64,000 nucleotides of DNA. Origin: Stomoxys calcitrans (taxonomy: Eukaryota; Arthropoda; Insecta; Diptera; Muscidae). Shown piece after piece: positions 1 through 10,681 of this stretch. Below the pieces are notes generated by a model. That model saw nothing but the letters and a program-made list of their open reading frames with translations, was not told the origin of the DNA and did not search any database. The stretch is from the NCBI RefSeq assembly GCF_963082655.1, contig NC_081552.1, forward strand, positions 193,018,075-193,082,074. The letters are read 5' to 3'. The position numbers and the translations under genes were made by a program. Numbering within the stretch: position 1 is the stretch's first letter; each line of letters opens with the position of its first letter.

Positions 1-1489
1 TCTTAACGCAAAACCATTGCATATGTGTGAATGGATATGCGAACATATATGTTCTCAAGCAACACATGGATAGTTCCAAATAACATCTACTGTTCTTGCC
101 TTTTAGATAATTAAAGTGTATGCATCCATACATCTTTGCACCTAATTATAAACAAATATACGTTATATATAAACATTTTTTAGTGTTCTACATACAAGTG
201 TTTATATAAATGCGAATGCTTAACATTAGCTTAGAGCTTATTTTTGTATACTTGTATATATACATGCATTAAAAAAAAGAAACATTAAAATATAATTCCA
301 GCTCTTTAATGACTGTTGAATGTTGTCTAATTTCATTTCCTTTTCTTCTGGTTGGGGTGAACATTTTTTCGTTTGTTTATTTCATGTGCTGTACCAAAAG
401 ACATGCTACATCACCCAAGGGCCATGGGCCAAAACTAAAGAGAGATATGAAGATGAGTTCTAGCAGCACAAATGCTAAGACAACTCATTAGGCAAGATTC
501 TGACGAGTATTATTTGCTAGCTGATACTATGAATAGACCCAGTTAAATGTTAATGAGGAAAGGAGGTATGGTGCAGTGGGATGGGGACAAATTTTAAATG
601 CAAAAGTTTGACATGATCAATTTTAATGCCATTTTAACTGGTTAGCTGCCCTCGTTTAATCCTGAAGATGGCAAGCTACTATATTTAGGTAGATTTTTAG
701 TTGCTGTGGCATGCTATCCTTCTTTCATTGTGCACCGGGAAAAAAGGATAAAACAAAAATTGTATAAGCATTTGACCTAATTTAAGTACTTAGGAAGTAT
801 CTTTCTTACCATGAATGCAACATTGACTTTATTTGAGTGAGTTTTTAATAAGCTCTGAACCTAATTTGTATGAAATTCTATAAAAATTTCTCTTTTCCAA
901 GTGTGTGTGGCTAGGGAATTTTCCCAACAAGCATTTCTACCTTAATTTTATCTGGTAGAATTTGTGTCTCCTGATTGTTTGCTGTCCCCTCAAGTACTCG
1001 AAGTTGTTGATATTTATTTATGCGTATGTATGTATCTGTGTCTATTTCAGTTTTCGTTATGTTTTCATTTTGTGTGTTCAAGGAAGTGTGGAAAAGCAAA
1101 AGTTTCTTTGGCCTTATTAGGATGCATTGGGGACGCAGACGCATACACAGACCGGCAATGTGCTTGCTACCCAAAAGGATGTCAGGCACATGAATGGCTG
1201 CTGCTCTTCTGCCTTTGCCTGTCATGGTGGCTGGTGACGAAAGTGTTGATTGCCTACAACACATGTTAAATGTCGTGCATAAACAATGAGCGCCAGAAGC
1301 TCTTGTTGAATGTAATTGGAAGCGATGGCTTCACATTTCGACTTCTGTTTTACTTTCGCAGGTAGATGGTAGAAAGCAGTCTAAAGAAGAAATGAACCAA
1401 TTCTGATTTCGGCTTTGGAACAAAAAAACAATTGAAACAAAGACTTAACGAGTACAACACATAACAAGTCATTGTTCAATTATGTATAA
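1..1489. other. AT-rich non-repetitive stretch, no gene seen
   Basis: I see no recognisable coding region, RNA gene or transposon here. The small open frames (60 to 117 codons) overlap on opposite strands and show no family signature. The composition is typical of fly intron or intergenic DNA. Confidence 0.5.
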
Positions 1490-2556
1490 GAAAATATTGG
1501 TCTTTTTCGTAGCTATATCTAAAAATAAACCGATCTGAAGCATATTCAAGATGGATGTTGAAAAGCCTAAAATGAGTCAATGTGTCAAATGTCAGTTAAA
1601 TCGGATTATAAATGCGCTTTTTTTGGGGCCAAGACTTTAAATCGAAATATCGGTCTATACGGCAGCTATTTCCACATCTCGACCGTTCTGAGTGAAATTG
1701 AAGAAGGCTATCGAAGGACCTAACACAACACACTGTCCCAAATTGCGGCGACATCGGACAATAAATGCACCTTTTATGGGCCTAAGACCCTAAATCGGAG
1801 AATCGTCTATATGACAGCTATATCCAAATCTGGACCGATCTGGGCCAAATGGACAAAGGATCTCGAGGGGCCTAACACAACTCAGTGTCCCAAGTTTCAG
1901 CAAAATCGGATAATAAATGTGGCTTTTATGGGTCTTAGTCCCTAAATCCGAAGATCGGCCTATATGGCAGCTATATCCAAATCTAGACCGATCTGGGCCA
2001 AATTGACGAAGGATGTCGAGGGGCCTAACACAACTCCCTGTACCAAGTTTCAGCAAAATCGGATAATAAATGTGGTTTTTATGGGCCTAAGACCCTAAAT
2101 CGGAGGATCGGTCTATATGGCAGCTATATCCAAAATCTGGCCCAATCTGAGCCAAATTGACGAAGGACGTTGAAGGGCCTAACGCAACTCTCTGTCCCAA
2201 ATTTTAGCAAAATCGGATAATAAATGTGGCTTTTATGGACCTATGACCCAAAATCGGCCGATCGGTCTACATGAGGGCTATATCAAGATATAGGCCGATA
2301 TAGCCCATCTTCGAACTTAACCTGCTTATGGACAAAAAAAGAATCTGTGTAAAGTTTCAGCTCAATATCTCTATTTTTGAAGACTGCAGCGTGATTTCAA
2401 CAGACAGACGGACGGACATGTCTAGATCGTCTTAGATTTTTACGCTGATCAAGAATATATATATACTTGATAGGATCGGAAATGGATATTTCGATGTGTT
2501 GCAAACGGAATGACAAAATGAATATACCCCCATCCTTCGGTGGTGGGTATAACAAT
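1490..2556 (-). mobile_element. DINE-1-like Helentron derivative, family 2 monomers
   Basis: The 5' head lies at the high-coordinate end: the TATACCC-type terminus is near 2530-2555, preceded by an AATATATATATACTTGAT block and a GACGGACGGAC stretch (about 2400-2470). Upstream are about five family 2 monomers; the motif 'gatcggtctatatggcag' recurs near 1798, 1948, 2101 and 2254, giving a spacing of 150-153 bp. The 3' terminal hairpin is missing, so the element is truncated at its 3' end. It is non-coding, and its mobility would have depended on an autonomous Helentron. Confidence 0.75.
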
Positions 2557-2754
2557 ACAAAATGTCAGGTGGTGAATCTAATTATAACCTATAGACAGGT
2601 TGTGATACTTGAAAGGAGGAGAGATGAAACCATCAACAAGTACAACGACCCACTTATGGTGTACCCACCATGTATATAGAGGCCCGTCCAGGAAAAGCCT
2701 CTTGAATTATTGACACCCTAGGATTGTATTTTATTGCAAGGGACCTCCATTGTG

Positions 2755-2862
2755 AAGGCGAGTCCGAACGGCGTGCCGTAGAGCAATACCTCTTTGGGGA
2801 GAAGTTTTGACATGCCTTCTATGCATGGCATAGTACCTGACGCGGATTAGGATTATATTTCA
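2755..2862 (-). mobile_element. Fragment of the tRNA-derived SINE (3' half)
   Basis: The stretch carries 'gcgagtccgaacggcgtgcc', then 'cctctttggggagaagtttt' and 'catggcatagtacct', in the same order as the intact SINE copies at 10.3 and 48.9 kb. The tRNA-like head is absent. The flanks 2557-2754 and 2863-3070 show nothing I can assign, apart from a short CT run near 2948-2960. Confidence 0.65.
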
Positions 2863-3070
2863 GATACATGGTTACTTCGGAAAAGTTACAGTTTTTCATC
2901 CATACAAATCAGCCCGCTTTAATGACCATGTCGTCAGTTTTATTTTCTCTCTCTCTCTCAAAAACCCATGTCAACACTGATACGTTAATAGACAACATGG
3001 GAGTGAGAGCAAAGACAACGGAGGACATGTTGAGGCATTTGATGAGAGCGCATTTTTCACAGCATACGAC

Positions 3071-3867
3071 AGGACACACCTAGACACCGGAATCTTGGAA
3101 TAATGAGATTGATCAAAGGCTTATCATAACAGAATTTATGGTAAAGGAAGCTACGAGGAGTCACTCGGACGACTATCTGGCGCCCCATTTGGCCACTATT
3201 TTCACAGCGTGCCTAGGACTTGCATATACCCCGAAAGCATGACAAAAGCATGGTTGGCTTTTACACCAAAGCCCAAAGCAAGTTATGCGACTTCAAAGGC
3301 CTATAAGCCTTACGGTCTTTCTACTCAAAACCATGGAAAATGCTGTGGATATCACGTTATTAAGTAGGACAGCCAGCGAACTGCTCAAAAACAAACAGCA
3401 TGCCGTTGTTAGGTCATTGGAGACTGTCATGCACGAGGTTGTAAATAAAACAGAAAAGTCATTCGATGCCAAGACGTACACATTTGAGGAGGCTTTTAAC
3501 AATGTGCGGACCGATACATTGATCCAATACTTAAACAAGCACCGGGGTGGACCAGGTCCTTAGAGGTTGGATAAACCATATGCTATGGAAATGGTGGATA
3601 AATTAATATAAACGAGATTGTGGTACAGGGAACCCCACAAGGACGTTTTATCACCACTTCTATGGGTAACCACCATAAATATTCTATTACAGATGATGAC
3701 TAAGAAGGCATTTGACACCGTCTGATACGAAGACGATGTTATAGGAAGTGGCATACAGCTGGGCTAGACCTAGGGGTCTCAATGTTAACCCAGAGAAGCC
3801 TGAAATCTACTTGTTTACAAGCAAGACAAAGGTGGGCCAATTTGGCATATCACGTTTGCTCTTTAGA
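3071..3867 (+). pseudogene. LINE-C reverse transcriptase relic
   Basis: This is a broken reverse transcriptase of an RNase H-group non-LTR retrotransposon. Translated pieces in changing frames show the fingers region (around 3080-3300, YTPKA), the RPISLT segment near 3298, then SLETVMHEVV and EEAFNNVRTDTL (3285-3563, the open part). The palm motif normally YADD reads YEDD at 3726-3737, so a substitution joins several frameshifts and stops. The final part resembles NPEK..LFTSKTKVGQF near 3795-3845. The same family appears in opposite orientation at 18.1-20.6 kb. It ends where a DINE element begins. It cannot make an active enzyme. Confidence 0.75.
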
Positions 3868-4606
3868 AACAAGTGAACGCGTGCTAAGTTCGGAAGGCCC
3901 GAAAATTGGAAACCCACCACCATGGATTCTGCTCAAACTTTATACAACATAAATTTAGTTGAAGGGCAAAATTTAATCTACATACCAAACTACTGACAAA
4001 CCAGCAAAAATTAAAGCTTCCAGAAGCCGAACAAGGATAATCGAGAGATCGGCTTCAATGGGAGCTATACCAGCTTATAGAGCGATCTGGACCGTACTTG
4101 GCACAGTTGTTGGGAGTCAAAACAGAGACACAAAAATTTCATCCAAATCGGATGAACATTGCGGCTTCCTGGGGCTCAAGAAGTCAAATTGGGAGATCGT
4201 TTTGTATGGGATCTATATCAGGTTCTTGACCCATTAGAACCGCACTTGGGACAGTTATAAGAAGTCTTAACAGAACACTACATGCAAAATGTCAGCCAAA
4301 TCGGACAAAAATTGCGCCTTCCAGGGGCTCAAGAAGTCAAATCGGGAGATCGGTTTATAGGGGAACTATATCAGGTTCTAGACCCATTAGGACCGTACTT
4401 GGCACAGTTATCGATCGTCATAACAAAACACTCCGTGCAAAATTTCAGCAAAATCGGACAATTACGGCTTCCAGGGGCTCAAGAAGTCGTCAAATCAGGA
4501 GATCGGTTTATATGGGAACTATATCCAAATCTGAACCGATGTGGTCCATTTGCAATCCCCAACGACCTACGTCTATATTAAGTATCTGTGCAAAATTTCA
4601 CAAAGC
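3868..4606 (-). mobile_element. DINE-1-like element, family 1, 5'-truncated
   Basis: It begins with the reversed 3' terminus (aacaagtgaacgcgtgctaa, 3868), a mutated hairpin 'ttcggaaggcccgaa' and 'ccaccaccatgg'. Three to four family 1 monomers follow; 'tcaagaagtcaaat' recurs at about 4178, 4328 and 4480. It stops near 4606, where LINE sequence starts, before reaching the 5' head. The 99-codon open frame at 4282-4581 is simply translated monomers. Confidence 0.75.
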
Positions 4607-5775
4607 TGACGAGTGTACTCTCTGAAGCCAGCCGCATCGGCCTTCTCCTGATTGATAAACGTCCGGCGCTCAGAGGTTCTGAAGTCGGGTAGTCGGTCAA
4701 TGGTGAGAATTACGAAAATCACACCTCCCCGGTCTGATCCAAAAGAAATGACGGCTTGCCGGGTTTCGTCACTCAGGAGATTGGGGGGTGCAATGGAAAT
4801 GTCAGGCGAGCTACTGCAACTCCTCGTGATGCTAGTGGGGGCACCCTCATTCACCATGCAAAACGTGGAACCTTCAATCTGCATTACCAAAGGCTTGGCC
4901 TTACTGGTCGTTACCAAGGGGAGCATGCCATAAAATGTGTTGCGCATTAAAGAACCAGACGATTATGGCCACACGGGAGCCCACTTAAACGTCCGGCGCT
5001 CAGAGGTTATAAAGTCAGGTAGTCGGTGAATGGTGAAAATTACGAAAATTACACATCCCCGGTCTGATCCCAAAGAAATGACGGCTTGCCGGGTTACGTC
5101 ACTCAGGAGATTGGGGGATGCAATGGAAATGTCTAGTGAGCTGCAACACCTCCTCGTAATCCTAATGGGGGCACCCTCATTCACCGTGCAAAACGTGGAG
5201 CCTTCAACCTACTCTGCCAAAGCTGTACCCCGATGGTCGTTACCTAGGGAAGGATGCCATGAAATTTGATGCGCATTAAAGTCCCCTAGAACCAGACGAT
5301 ATTTAGTTTACGAGTTTGTAAGCTTGGTCATTAATTGGTACACAGCTACCAACCGGGGGTATGTACACGTTGTATAGCTCTATCTCAGGAGTACCGGACC
5401 TCACTTCTATCCCCATGCACTGCATGTAGGGGTCACTAGCGCCAGGCGCAGGCGTGATGGGTCTGCACTGCACGGAATGGTGTATCACGAAGGCCAATCC
5501 CCCACCTCCATTCCTTGAGCGATCCTTACGTAGCACATTGTATCCGTGAAAACTGTAACTGTGTGTCGGTTAACTTTGTCTCCTGGATCGCTGCGACCAA
5601 TATGTTCTTCCGACTCCTAAAATCCACAATCTCGGTACGGAGAACGTTGCAATTCCAATGCAAATATGATACACTTCCCGGCACCGGCCTGACAATATGA
5701 GAGCTGGCATGCTGCTGTTGAGTATATAAGCAGCTAGCTTTATGCGTTCGACCTCTATCGTCAGATAGAACCTCG
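4607..5775 (-). pseudogene. LINE endonuclease-domain relic with internal duplication
   Basis: On the minus strand this is the APE-type endonuclease of a non-LTR retrotransposon, the enzyme that nicks the target during target-primed reverse transcription. N-terminal pieces HWNCN (about 5650) and VAAIQETKLTD (about 5570-5600) are followed by RNGGGGLAFVIH and ELYNVYIPP (5303-5536), then NEGAPIRITR, SPNLLSD and SLGSDRG (4963-5184). The last part occurs a second time at 4573-4947. The histidine following SSD in active enzymes is not present in either copy. Frameshifts separate the blocks. It lacks a reverse transcriptase and ends against DINE sequence on both sides. Confidence 0.75.
4657..5305. 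repeat. 330-bp tandem duplication inside the LINE endonuclease
   Basis: The segment starting 'aaacgtccggcgctcagagg' at 4657 starts again at 4987, a period of 330 bp (110 codons, so frame-preserving). The two copies differ by roughly a tenth of positions by eye, so the duplication is not recent, or the copies come from different source elements. Confidence 0.8.
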
Positions 5776-5888
5776 AGACGATCAAAAAAATATATATACA
5801 CTTTATTGGGTCTTAGACGAATATTTCTAGGTGTTACAAACGGAATGAGTAGATAAGTATACCCCCATCCTATGGTGGTGGGTATAAA
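5776..5888 (-). mobile_element. DINE-1-like 5' head fragment
   Basis: Only the 5' terminal block is present, reversed: 'atatatatacactttattgg', 'gtgttacaaacggaatga', then 'cccccatcctatggtggtgg' and 'gtataaag'. It abuts the LINE endonuclease relic directly. The 5889-6074 stretch is AT-rich with a weak family-1-like patch ('ttatatggtagctaaaccg', near 5980). Confidence 0.75.
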
Positions 5889-6271
5889 GAAAAAAAAATA
5901 CATGTAATATTGCGCTTGGTTCGGCCGGCACGATTATCCCTTCATTGAGTTTGATTTTGCAGAAGTTAAGACGAAAACGGTTATATGGTAGCTAAACCGG
6001 GTTAAGAACCGATTCATATCAAACTCGGCACTGATTTGAAGTGCAATAACTGAATGCCACTAAGGGGATAGTTTTATTTTAAGTTAAGGTTAGGTTGAAG
6101 TGTCTGTCTGCCATCAGACTCCCTTAGACGGTTTCGCCCATTGTGATACCGCAGGAACAGAAGAAGGAAGATACCTTCTAGTTCCTATCGAACCTATCCT
6201 ATGAACCATCCAGATCGCTTTAAAAAGCCCAATAACTTGCGAATGTTCACATCCGCAAAATCAGACAGGTT

Positions 6272-6453
6272 CTCACAGAAATAAGAACCTAAAGTGGAAC
6301 TCCTTCTGGCTGCTAGTGAGCGACACATACATAGAAGGTGTTCTATAGTCTCTTTTTCACAGCTCACAGAAATAAGAACCTAAAGTGGAACTCCTTCTGG
6401 CTGCTAGTGCGCGACACATACATAGAAGGTGTTCTATAGTCTCTTTTTCACAG
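6272..6453. repeat. 91-bp tandem duplication in LINE-E
   Basis: 'ctcacagaaataagaaccta' begins at 6272 and again at 6363. The two 91-bp copies are almost identical ('agtgagcgac' versus 'agtgcgcgac'), which suggests a fairly recent event. 91 is not a multiple of three, so the duplication shifts the frame. Confidence 0.85.
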
Positions 6454-6865
6454 CTTCTGCAAAATTCGTTGCTGGCAACCTTCACTCTGTCAGCATATTT
6501 TCCGATTAGACAGTGACCTGTCATGATGCACACAATGACTGAGACGTCTGTTCTAGCCAATGACAGCAAAGCGGTAGACCTCTTTAGGTCTAGATTAGGC
6601 CACATAGTTTTGGAATGCTTACAGCTCCCTCTTTGTGACCATCTATCATTCGTTGTCCTTCGGGCCTGGTCCTGAAAACTTAGCTTACATGTCGTATACC
6701 CACAGATTCTATTGTAGTATAACTGGAATGCGTAGGGTAGTTCCTAGTCACGCAAGCTCGTCCGCTTTACAATTCTCTGCGATATCTCTGTGGCCTGGCA
6801 CCCAGAAGAGGCGAATTTTGAACTGTTCAGCCATCTCTTTGAGAGATCTGTGACAGTCGAGGGCC

Positions 6866-7213
6866 GTTTTTGTGTTCAGAAATACATTCTCCAGGGATTT
6901 AATGGCTGACTGGCTGTCTGAGAAGATATTTATGCCAATTGTCGTAATGACATTGCAAGGATCTCCGCTTGGCGGGGTAACCTCTTCGATATGACCAGTA
7001 CTAGATCTTCAGAGTACACCCTAAAGCCTGCCTGCTGCGGTTTTTGTGTTCAGAAATACATTCTCCAGGGATTTAATGGCTGACTGGCTGTCTGAGAAGA
7101 TATTTTTGCCAATCGTCGTAATGACATTGCAAGGATCTCCGCTTGGCCGGGTAACCTCTTCGATATGACCAGTACTAGATCTTCAGAGTACACCCTAAAG
7201 CCTGCCTGGTCGT
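6866..7213. repeat. 174-bp tandem duplication in LINE-E RNase H
   Basis: 'gtttttgtgttcagaaatac' occurs at 6866 and 7040. The period of 174 bp is 58 codons. The copies differ at only a few positions (for example 'atatttatgcc' versus 'atatttttgcc'), so the event is young compared with the LINE insertion itself. Confidence 0.85.
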
Positions 7214-7652
7214 CTAGTTTGGAACCATCCGTATAGAAGTCTATGTAACTTCTATTATCAGGGATATCGTAGTTTCAATCGGTACTATCAGGAATAGTGG
7301 TACAGTACTTTGTAACAAAAATCGTCTCAGGTAGGGTGTAATCCACACTGTGTGGAACATCGGATATTATATTAAGGGTAACACAGTGTCCGTAGTCCCC
7401 ACATGACCAAAGAGAAATCTCCCATAGCCTCACGGCAGTGGTCGCTGCAATTTGGGTAGCCACAATGTCCAGAGGCATAAGATGTAGCTTAGTGCGGCTG
7501 TGATGCACAAACAGCAGTAGGTGGACTTTTGAAGCGCCGTCCACCAGACCACAACGCCATATAGCATTATAGGTCTGACAACTGCACGATATACCCAAAG
7601 CATGACGCGCGTTCTAAACCCACAACTTTTGCCAATGGTTCTCTTGCTGATG

Positions 7653-7686
7653 TATAGGGCAAGAGTGGCCTTTCTCTTGCCCTATA
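7653..7686. repeat. Perfect 13-bp hairpin at the LINE-E breakpoint
   Basis: The left arm 'tatagggcaagag' (7653-7665) is perfectly complementary to 'ctcttgccctata' (7674-7686) around an 8-nt loop. LINE-E sequence ends within this hairpin. The related copy near 58440 has only a 7-bp version of the stem. Confidence 0.85.
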
Positions 7687-7689
7687 TAG

Positions 7690-8724
7690 CTTTCCTCGCT
7701 TTTTAATGATAGACAGAAAATGTGTTTTTGCTCTTTAATAGCATTTGACTGGTTTCCGAGCTTGCGGTTTCATTTGGTTCCGCCAAACTAATTTTTGTAA
7801 AATCCTACTGACGAGTTTGGTGGTATCAAAAGAAATCGCGATCTAGGAAACCAATCAAATGCGTGGAGTTGATTTGCGTTATATAATAGGAAATTTAAAT
7901 GACAGGTTTAACAAATACAACTTTCAAGTTTCCACGAAATTATTTGCAACAATGATAAATTTAAATTACAAACCCTTCGTTAGAACAAGACAAATATTTT
8001 TTTGTAGCAGTGTATCGTAAACAGCAAATTATGATGAACAATGATAATAATACGTAGTAGACAAGAAGAAAACTGACTCCCACATTCTATATAGCATTTG
8101 AAACATGTTATAAGGTTCATATGCCGAATGTATATACATATGTAAGTACATACATAAGAATTTATTCGGTTATGATTGTGGTAAATGTCATGCAACAACT
8201 GTTGGCGTTGTCGCACGACAGATACAAGAAAGTGAATTTCAACAGCTGTTGGAACTCTCCGAGTTGATGTCATTATGTAAACAAAGAAGAATAAAGAAAT
8301 CAGCAGAAATGAAACGAAAACAAATAAACAATGAAACCCTGGCATTTCCATGCTTGGAGATGTTTAACTAAAGGAAAGGGCGACATCAGATATTCACATA
8401 TATCCACATCTTGGTGAATGACATAAGAAAACCAAGTCAGCATTAAATCTAGAATTGACAAAATTAAATGTATGCATGTACAAATACACATCCATAATCA
8501 TCAACATCATTGTCCTCGTTACCATCGCCATTGCCATGTGTATGCACAAATATGGCCATATTCCCAAGCTGTATAGCAGGCACATGGAAGAATTCTAATG
8601 AATTTCTGTCAAAACCAGAGTATAAAAGAATCTTCTTGGACACAAATGGGTAGATTCATGGAAACTAGAAGTTGTAAACTATTTTGTCACATATCAAAGG
8701 GGTATTGAATGAAATGGAGCAAAC
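7690..8724. other. Non-repetitive AT-rich stretch, no gene seen
   Basis: I see no transposon signature and no credible coding region. The 60-120 codon frames at 7980-8585 overlap one another on the minus strand in different frames and are low-complexity hydrophobic translations of AT-rich DNA. Confidence 0.45.
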
Positions 8725-10263
8725 GGAGCGCAGTATCTCTTCTTAGGCAAACAAAGAATATTGAATAAAAACTGTTGTGCTATTGGACCTATAACAAGTT
8801 ATAGCCCGATTCGGACCGTAAATGAATGCTGAACCTTGTAGAAGTCATTGTGTAATATTTCAGTTCATTCGGACAGGAATTGCGCCTTGTAGGTGCTTAA
8901 GAAGCAAAATCAGAAGATCAGTTTATATGGGAGCTGTATCAAGCTATTGATCAATTCAGACCATATTAGACACGTATGTTGAAGGTCATGAGAGAAGCCA
9001 TTGTACAAAATTTCTTCCAAATCGGATGAGAATTGCGCCCTCTAGAGGCTCAAGAAGTCAAAATCCCAGATCGGTTTATATGGCAGCTATATCAGGTTAT
9101 GTACCGATTTGCGCCATACTTAGCACAGATATTGGAAGTCATAACGAAACACCTCATGCGAAATTTCAGCCAAATCGGATGATGATTGCGACCTCTAGAG
9201 GCTCAAGAAGTCAAGATCACAGATCGGTTTGTACGGCAGCTATACCAGATTATGAACCGATTTGAATCATTCTTAACACAGTTGTTGGAAGTGAAACCAA
9301 AACACTTCGTGCAAAATTTTAGTAAAATCGGACGAGAATTGCGCCGTCTAAAGGATCAAGAAGTCAAGATCCCAGATCGGTTTATATGGCAGCTATATCA
9401 AAATATGGACCGATTTGAACCATACCTAGCGCAGTTGTTGGAAGTGACACCAAAACACTAGGTGAAAAATTTCAGTCAAATCGGACGAGAATTGCGCCCT
9501 CTAGAGGTTCAAGAAGTCAAGATCGCAGATCGGTTTATATGTCAGCTATATCAAAATATGGTCCGATTTGAACCATACCTAGCGCAATTGTTGGAAGAAA
9601 CGCCAAAACACTACGTGCAAAATTTCAGTCAAACCGAACGAGAATTGCGCTCTCTAGAGGTTCAAGAAGTCAAGACCCAAGATCGGTTTATATGGCAGCT
9701 ATATCAAAACATGGACCGATTTGAACCACACCTAGCGCAGTTGTTGGAAGTGATACCAAAACCCTACGTGCAAAATTTCAATCAAATCGGATTAGAATTG
9801 CGCCCTCTAGAGGGTCAAGAAGTCAAGACCCAAGATCGGTTTATATGGCAACTGAATCAAAACATGGACCGATTTGAACCACACCTAGCGCAGTTGTTGG
9901 AAGTGATACCAAAACACAACGTGCAAAATTTCAGTCAAATCGGGTAAGAATTGCGCCCTTTAGAGGCTCAAGAAGTCAAGACCCAAGATCGGTTTATGTG
10001 GCAGCTATATCAAAACAAGGACCAATTTGGCCCATTTACAATCCCAACCGACCTACACTAATAGAAAGTATTTGTGTAAAATTTCAAGCGGGTAGCTTTA
10101 CTCCTTCGAAAGTTAGCGTGCTTTCGACAGACAGACGGGCGGACGGACGGACATACGGACGAACAGACCCCATATACTTTATGGGGTCTCAGACGCATAT
10201 TTCGAGGTGTTACAAACAGAATGACGAAATAACTATACCCCCATCCTATGGTGGAGGGTATAA
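8725..10263 (-). mobile_element. DINE-1-like element, family 1, seven tandem monomers
   Basis: Reversed element with an intact 5' head at 10120-10263: 'gacagacgggcggacggac', 'ccatatactttatggggtct', 'gtgttacaaacagaatgac', then 'cccccatcctatggtggagg'. The monomers are very regular: the motif 'tcaagaagtcaaga' falls near 9050, 9200, 9353, 9506, 9659, 9812 and 9965, giving periods of 151-153 bp. The low-coordinate end matches the unique part before the 3' terminus ('gtatctcttcttaggcaaac', 8732) but lacks the terminal hairpin. The 161-codon open frame at 9462-9947 is three monomers read through. Confidence 0.85.
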
Positions 10264-10323
10264 GAACAAGGAAAAAGTAATATGCCATGATAATGATAAT
10301 TATCAGCATTACCAACGTTACCA

Positions 10324-10638
10324 AAATGCAAATTTTGCACATGAACATTCCACTAAGGAACAGGGGCAAACTTCTCACATATCGATGAGTGCAGTCCGAT
10401 TCAAGTTTTAAGCTCAATGATAAGGGGCCTCCTTTTTATAGACGAGTCCGAACGGCGTGGCGCAGTGCGACACCTCTTTGGAGATAAGTTTTACATGGCA
10501 TAGTACCTCACAAATGTTGCCAGCATTAGCAGGGGAAAACCACCGTTGAAAATTATTTCTGGTCTTGCCAGGATTCGAACCCAGGCGTTCTGCGTCATAG
10601 GCGGACATGCTAACCTCTGCGCTACGGTGGCCTCCTAT
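10324..10638 (-). mobile_element. tRNA-derived SINE with 11-bp target-site duplication
   Basis: Full-length copy reading on the minus strand. The tRNA-like head is at the high-coordinate end, with the A-box region near 10615-10625 and a B box (reverse complement of 'ggattcgaaccc') near 10570. The body has 'ttttcccctgctaatgctgg' and the tail ends in AT-rich 'aattttgcattttgg'. The flanks carry the 11-bp duplication 'caacgttacca' at 10313-10323 and 10639-10649, the mark of LINE-assisted insertion. Expression of a young copy would be by RNA polymerase III. Confidence 0.88.
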
Positions 10639-10681
10639 CAACGTTACCATTGCCACGATTAAATTATACTTTCTATATCCG

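Larger units (their letters stand above)
6075..7673 (-). pseudogene. LINE-E relic: RNase H and C-terminal region
   Basis: Minus-strand remains of an RNase H-bearing non-LTR retrotransposon (I/LOA/R1-like group by domain content). From 5' to 3': a region near 7560-7670 matching VVRPIML, a PLDIVATQIAA segment (7275-7598), the RNase H area (about 6850-7240, with the FYTDGSKLDD start near 7215-7240), then TGHCLIGKYADR and the CRSC zinc-knuckle-like end (6357-6605). The 3' untranslated end with 'aaggttaggttgaagtg' lies near 6083-6099. Two internal tandem duplications (174 and 91 bp) and several frameshifts break it. The same family occurs on the plus strand at 58.4-59.65 kb and 20.8-21.1 kb. Confidence 0.75.

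Noticed and set aside
10120..10165. Independent GTCC/GTCT microsatellite
   Set aside because: The same stretch sits at a fixed place in every DINE head, so it is part of the element.
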